From Mytilisepta virgata (Eukaryota > Mollusca > Bivalvia > Mytilida > Mytilidae): 64,000 nt of DNA. Every line of letters begins with the position of its first letter. Position 1 is the first letter of the stretch. The translations under genes were made by a program, and so were the position numbers. The stretch covers positions 26,598,580 through 26,662,579 of the forward strand of contig CM051510.1 in assembly GCA_028015205.1 (NCBI GenBank). The letters are read 5' to 3'. The notes below the pieces were generated by a model, which was not told the origin of the DNA, ran no database searches, and saw nothing but the letters and a program-made list of their open reading frames with translations. Below are positions 58,740 through 64,000 of this stretch, in pieces.

Positions 58740-59490
58740 CAGCCTATAACTTTCTTGTCTTAAGACCTAGACCTTATTTTTATGGTATGTTGATATGTCA
58801 CCTCAAGACGATGTGTCATGTTTCAAAAATGTTGACCCTTGACCTTAGGGTGAATAAATAGTTCATTTTAGATCATCATCGTGTCCGGCCTGTAACTTTT
58901 TTGTCTAAAGACTAGGTTTTGGATTTTTAGTGTGTAGGTAGGTTATCTCAAGATTATGTGGCATACCAAGAATATTGAAATTGACCTCAAGGTCAATAAA
59001 TTGGTCATTTTTTTTAACTTTTTTGTCTAAAGACCTAGGCCTTGGATCTGTGGTGTGTAGGTAGGTTAGTTTCACATTCCAAGGATATTGACCTTGACCT
59101 CAAGGTCAATAAATTGGTCATTTTTGTAACTTTTTTGTCTTAAAACCTAGGCCTTGGATATTTGTTGTGTATGTAGGTTTCCTCAAGATGATGTGTCGCA
59201 TATTAAGGATGTTGACCTTGAACTTTGACCTCAAGATCAATAAAATGCTTATCATGTCCAGCCTGTAACTTTTTTGTCTTAAAACCTAGATCTTAGATTT
59301 TTGATGTGTGGGTATTTGTAGATTTGTGAAGATATTAAAAATAAAATCTTAGATCTTTGATGTGTGGTTATTTGTAGATTTATGAAGATATTAAAAATAT
59401 TGTGGATAGTGTACATCAAGATGATGTGTTGTGTACTAAAGATGTTGACACCTGACCTTTACCCTTGACTTCTTTGTTGGAGAAAAGTTG
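58740..59490. repeat. Degenerate tandem repeat, about 125-140-bp units
   Basis: 'aacttttttgtctaaagacc' and 'gaccttgacctcaaggtcaa' recur about five times with 'tcaagatgatgtg' words. Lies in the large KMT2C/D intron. Confidence 0.7.
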
Positions 59491-59554
59491 CTCAGTAAAA
59501 ATGAAATAGAAGGAAAACCCGGTTTGCTGTCACTCAGATACTCTCTTGTTTTTA

Positions 59555-61035
59555 GCTCACCTGGCCTACAAGGCCATGTGAGCTATTCTCATCACTTTGC
59601 GTCCGTCGGTGTTGTCTTCGTCGTCGTCATCGTAAACTTTTCACATTTTTATCAACTCCTCTGAAACCACTGAACCAATTTAAACCAAACTTCAGTGGAA
59701 TGGTCCTTGGATGGTTCCCTTTAAAAAATGTGTTCGGTTTTCCCGGGCGCCATCCAATATGGCTGCCATGTTCGGACATAGTTTAACCTTGGACCCTATG
59801 GGAATTTTAACATTTTCGTTATCTTCTCTGAGACCATTAGGCCAATTTGAACCAAACTTTGGTGGAATGGTCCTTGGGTGGCCCCTTTTAAAAATATGTG
59901 TTTGGTTTCCCCGAATGCCATCCAACATGGCCACCATGGCTGGACTTAGTTTAACATTGAGCCAATGGGAATTTTACTTTTTCGTCAACTCCTCTGAAAC
60001 CGCTGAACCGATTTAAACCAAACTTAAGTGGAATGGTCCTTGGATGGTCCCCTTTAAAAGTTATGTTTGGTTTTCCGGGCACCATCCAATATGGCTGCCA
60101 TGGTCGGACATAGTTTAACCTTGGACCCTATGGGAATTTTAACATTTTCGTTATCTTCTCTGAGACCATTAGGCCAATTTGAACCAAACTTTGGTGGAAT
60201 GCACCTTGGATGGCCCCTTTTAAATTTGTTTTCGGTTTCCATGAACGCCGTCCAACATGGCCAACATGGCTGGACTTAGTTTAACATTGAGCCTATTAGA
60301 ATTTTACTTTTTCGTCAACTCCCCTGAAACCACTGAGCCAATTTGAACCAAACTTGGGTGGAATAGTCCTTGGGTGGCCCCTTTCCAAACTTATGTCTGG
60401 CATCCCCGACTTCCAACCAACATTGCTGCTGTTACTGAAAATAGAAAAAGGGGGGGATGAATTTCCAAAATCTTCTTCTATGAAACTACAAGGCCAGTTG
60501 CAACCAAACTTTGCAGTAGTAGTCCTTAGGAGGTTCTCTTTTAGAAGGTTGTCCGATGACCCGGACTGTTAACCAAGATTGCAGCCACAGCTGAACTTAG
60601 TTAAACATAGGGCCCTATGGGAGAATTCATTGAAAAATCTTTTTATCTGAAACCACTTTAAAATTGAAACCAGACTTTGCCTCAATGGTCCTTATATGGT
60701 CCTCTTTCAGAATTGTGTCCCATGACCTGGACTGTCAACCATGATGGATGCCACAACCGAACTTAGTTTAACATAGAACCCTGTGGGAAATTCACTCAAA
60801 AATCTTCTGGTCTGAAACCACTCAGCCAATTAGAACTAGACTTGGTAGCAATGGTCCTTAGATGGTTCTCTTTTAGAAATATGTCCATTGACATAGACTG
60901 TCAACCATCTTGGCTGCCACAGCCAAACTTAATTGAACATAGAACCCTATAGAAAAACCAGCCAAATCTTTAATCCTGCTCGAGATGAAAAGTTCAATGC
61001 TGGTGAGCGATACAGGCTCTTTAGAGCTTCTAATT
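59555..61035. repeat. Full-length copy of the 165-bp-unit repeat
   Basis: Starts AGCTCACCTGGCCTACAAGG, then about eight units marked by 'ggtccttggatgg' near 59701, 59870, 60037, 60204, 60367, 60522, 60687 and 60855, each with 'atggctgccatg' or similar. It ends 'gtgagcgatacaggctcttt'. Conserved 5' and 3' ends suggest a defined mobile or amplifying unit. Confidence 0.78.
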
Positions 61036-64000
61036 TATTTAAATGATAAACTAACATACTGTAAATGTTCATTGTACACAAGGCGGCCTATTATTTATTT
61101 ATTAGTCCAGATAATCAGTGATTAATTATTATTTGGACTAACCTATTATTTATCATTTACCATCGGTATTGTGTACACGACCTGTAACTTTTGGAAACAC
61201 GTTGAGTTGTAAATTACACATTAAAATGCTAAAAGATGTACATTGACTGAATCACGCGTTTCCTGTGACGGTGATCAAATAAAATGGGGGCTTTCATATA
61301 TTTAAATCTATTTTACCTACTATTAATACTTTGTAAACAATATTTTCATCAATGTTTAACAGCGGTGTTACTTGTTTGGTTTGAAAAGGGAATGTAACAG
61401 GAGAGTCTGACAGCTATGCGTTTCCAAGCCACGCTGTGTATTAAAATGTCTAGAATTGCTATTCCGATAGCCCTCAAATTTTTTAAAAGTTTTCATATTT
61501 TATTAACCATGTTAACATAGAACAACAATTCGAAACATATAATTCAAAAATATAAATATATAAATAGGAATTCCTTACAAAAAAGTAAAAGTTCTATATA
61601 AAAAATAATTATAATTTGGAAAAAAAAACACTGGCAAAGTAGAAATTACCCCAGAAATAATAATCCTAGAAAAACATACTTAGTGGTAAAGACATTAAGT
61701 GGAAATTTTTAATGTAGTCTCAGTTTTAATTTAGAAACTGAAATCTTCGATTAAACTTCAAAAATTTAAACCGAATCCTTCTAGAAGGGGAACTTGGCTT
61801 TGAATTTTGTAAAGTTTTCAAATAAGCAAGCTCCAAACCAAATGCAGAAAGTGTGATTCTTAACAGTTTTCATACCTATCGGAATTGAATATGTTTGAGC
61901 AGTAGCATTTCGTAAAGTATTCAAGTAAGCAAGCTCCAAACCTAATGGAGAAACTGTGATTCTTAACAGTTTTCATACCAACAATAGGCTTTAAATCAAA
62001 TATACTAATCATAAATCATGGTACCATATAACTATATCCTTTGCAAAATATTTAAGTTGAACCGAATATCTAATCATAATAATTAATTTTTTTATGTTAA
62101 ATGATTATTCCCGTTTTATAGAAAGTTAAATTTTACCAAAATAGATACTATCACAAAAATGAAATAAGTTTTAGCAAAAGTGTTATTTCAAAAGGGGAGA
62201 TAATAAAATATTAATTATGCAAATAATACTCTTCCCAATGAAGGACTTTTTTTTAACATTTTCACACAAAAGTCAGTTTTCTAAGAAAAATAAATTCCTC
62301 TTAGTCAAACTTGGGAACTACTGAATTTCACTATTATATGTTATATCTCAAACATTTCCAACATTTTATGGTTTCAGAGTTTTTACCGCTCAAAGAAAAT
62401 GGACTCTTCCTTTAGTATTAGTGACGGCTCAGTCAGTGAACCTAGATATTTTTGAAAGGTGTTCTTGTCTTTTGATGTGATGTTCCTATGTTGCTGTTTA
62501 CCCTGAATCATTCCATTTTCATAAATGTACATTTATATGTTACAAGAAAGAAAAAATCTGTGACAAAAAAAATATTAATGTATATATTAATTTAAAAAAT
62601 ACAAACCAGTCAGACCCATACAAAGAGAGATAACTGCATTTTAAACAAATATTTTGAAAGCTATAATATTATATTATTCAATAGCGGTATGAAAAATATA
62701 CTTTGTAATACAGGAAGTTTTCAAGGAAGTTAATTGGTGACCTAAATTTATATTACTTCACATTTATAATTATTAAACCTAAAAATAGATATCTTCACAC
62801 TACATAAATATTACATGTACTTGGTGAATATTGTTTGGAATTTTTTTTATAATTTTATAACAAGCATCCATTATAACTATAACAGTTGTTTTAAGAAGCT
62901 TATTATATAGACAGTCTTAGATGTAAATAATGTGATCTGAGGGGAATATTTGTTACAGGCTTAAATCAAAATTCTTCAGAAGGTAGGACTCGTTGTGTTT
63001 AGTGTAATAGGTTTAGTATTTGACTGGTGTCTCTGTGGGTTGGTTGGTCACAGTGTGAATATTTGATGCACTTGTTTGGCACTGGTGAAAGGATACGTGT
63101 GGCTATAAAATCTGACGTGGGTATTGATAACACAAGTCGATGAATATTGTTTCTGTGATATTTATATTGTCCAGTTCAGAAAGTCGAATTTTCTTGAGGA
63201 ATGGGACATTACACAGGATAATTTTATTGCATTTTTATAGCAGAATTCTGCTTCTACCCATTCCGTTTTTCCATAATGGTTTTTTGATTTTAAAAAAAAG
63301 GAAAAAATGGCTTCTGGTGCAGCCTTTCCTTTTTTCCCCAGTTTATATCAAGATCATCCCTTCAATCTCCTCTCACATTAATTGTAGAATTGAGACCGTT
63401 TATTTTTCGATTTCCACCGGTCAAAATATATTCTTTATTCCAGAAGATGATGCATTCTGAATTCTGCTCAATGATTTTGTTTCATCAACATTGACCATGT
63501 TACTCCCTATCTTCGTTTCCATAATTTTACATGTAATTCAAACATAAGCTTACATATAGGGGATTAATTTAAGGGTAAAAATCAATAGATAATTAATTCC
63601 CTGTAGAAAAATAGATTTATTTATGACACAAAAAGTTCTGATATTGATAAAAGAAATATTCAATATAGGATAATGTAACTATGTACATGTATGATGATAA
63701 TTAATGTAAAAGATTAAATCTACAGATATTTCTATCAAAAGAATAAGCTTAAGAGTCAGGAACTTCATGCAAAGTGTGAGCTTTTGTCTCACTACAGGGC
63801 TGCCAATCCCCTTTGTACAGTTCTAGGAATGACCAGTCATTTTTTCAGGAAGGTCCTAAAAATCTCTAACTTGTCAAATTCAGCAATATTTAAACAATGT
63901 GGTTTCTTTATTTTCATTTCACTCTTACCAAAGTTGTTCCAATAATCAAGATACATATATTCAAAACACCTATTTTTGAAAGAAACGAAGCCTATTCAAT
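61036..64000. other. Remainder of the large KMT2C/D intron, no exon found
   Basis: AT-rich. A small hairpin lies near 61108-61142 ('gtccagataatcag...ttatttggac') and a hAT-like CAGGGCTGCCAAT end near 63798. No segment with both splice sites and a PHD- or linker-like frame was found. Confidence 0.5.
61807..61981. repeat. 100-bp tandem duplication
   Basis: 'aagcaagctccaaacc' through 'gattcttaacagttttcata' occurs at about 61822-61876 and 61924-61978, the units lying about 100 bp apart with a few substitutions. Confidence 0.75.

Overview
The window looks like nuclear DNA of a bivalve mollusc, most likely a mussel (Mytilidae). This is inferred from AT-rich sequence, small exons in long repeat-filled introns, and repeat families I associate with mussel genomes: tRNA-derived SINEs, a Penelope-like element with its conserved tail, and the 'AGCTCACCTGG...GAGCGATACAGGCTC' repeat. 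No database search was possible. There is no sign of prokaryotic gene organisation.

Two real genes can be reconstructed by chaining exons whose splice sites and reading phases agree. (1) Minus strand, about 14.1 kb down to 3.3 kb: a gene I do not recognise. Eight coding exons with coherent phases encode at least 415 residues of a Ser/Thr-rich, probably largely disordered protein with several tyrosine motifs. Its start codon is visible; its 3' end is uncertain. (2) Plus strand, 47.46 to 57.38 kb and continuing off the right edge: the N-terminal part of a KMT2C/KMT2D-type histone H3K4 methyltransferase (MLL3/4, Trr/Lpt family). Eight exons encode about 571 residues: an acidic region, a GRPRKDG AT-hook, a zinc knuckle plus extended PHD finger, and the start of the next PHD finger. 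First exon(s) and the SET domain lie outside what I can see. Two further minus-strand exon candidates (40.2 and 44.9 kb) are weak.

The rest is repeats. 1-14 kb: a 544-bp insertion with 13-bp target duplications and a hammerhead-like relic; Harbinger-like TIR elements with TTA/TAA duplications, one (5904-8372) carrying a ubiquitin-hydrolase-like fragment and itself interrupted by another TIR element (6271-7823). 14-28 kb: minisatellites, a tRNA-derived SINE with a 15-bp duplication, hairpin MITEs, and a decayed Penelope-like reverse transcriptase. 28.4-32.2 kb: a dense block of tandem repeats (hairpin array, 294-bp duplication, 128-bp and 135-bp satellites). 33-38.4 kb: a GIY-YIG fragment of the same Penelope-like family and a decayed non-LTR reverse transcriptase split by a second copy of the 6271-7823 element. 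39-47 kb: transposon relics, an 806-bp insertion between 21-bp direct repeats, and a 160-bp-unit repeat. The KMT2C/D introns hold two hAT-like elements, two SINEs, a minisatellite made of splice-acceptor-like units, and 165-bp-unit repeats.

I found no convincing wholly new biological system. The most informative structures are the datable nested transposon insertions, the unrecognised minus-strand gene, and the acceptor-like minisatellite within the methyltransferase gene.
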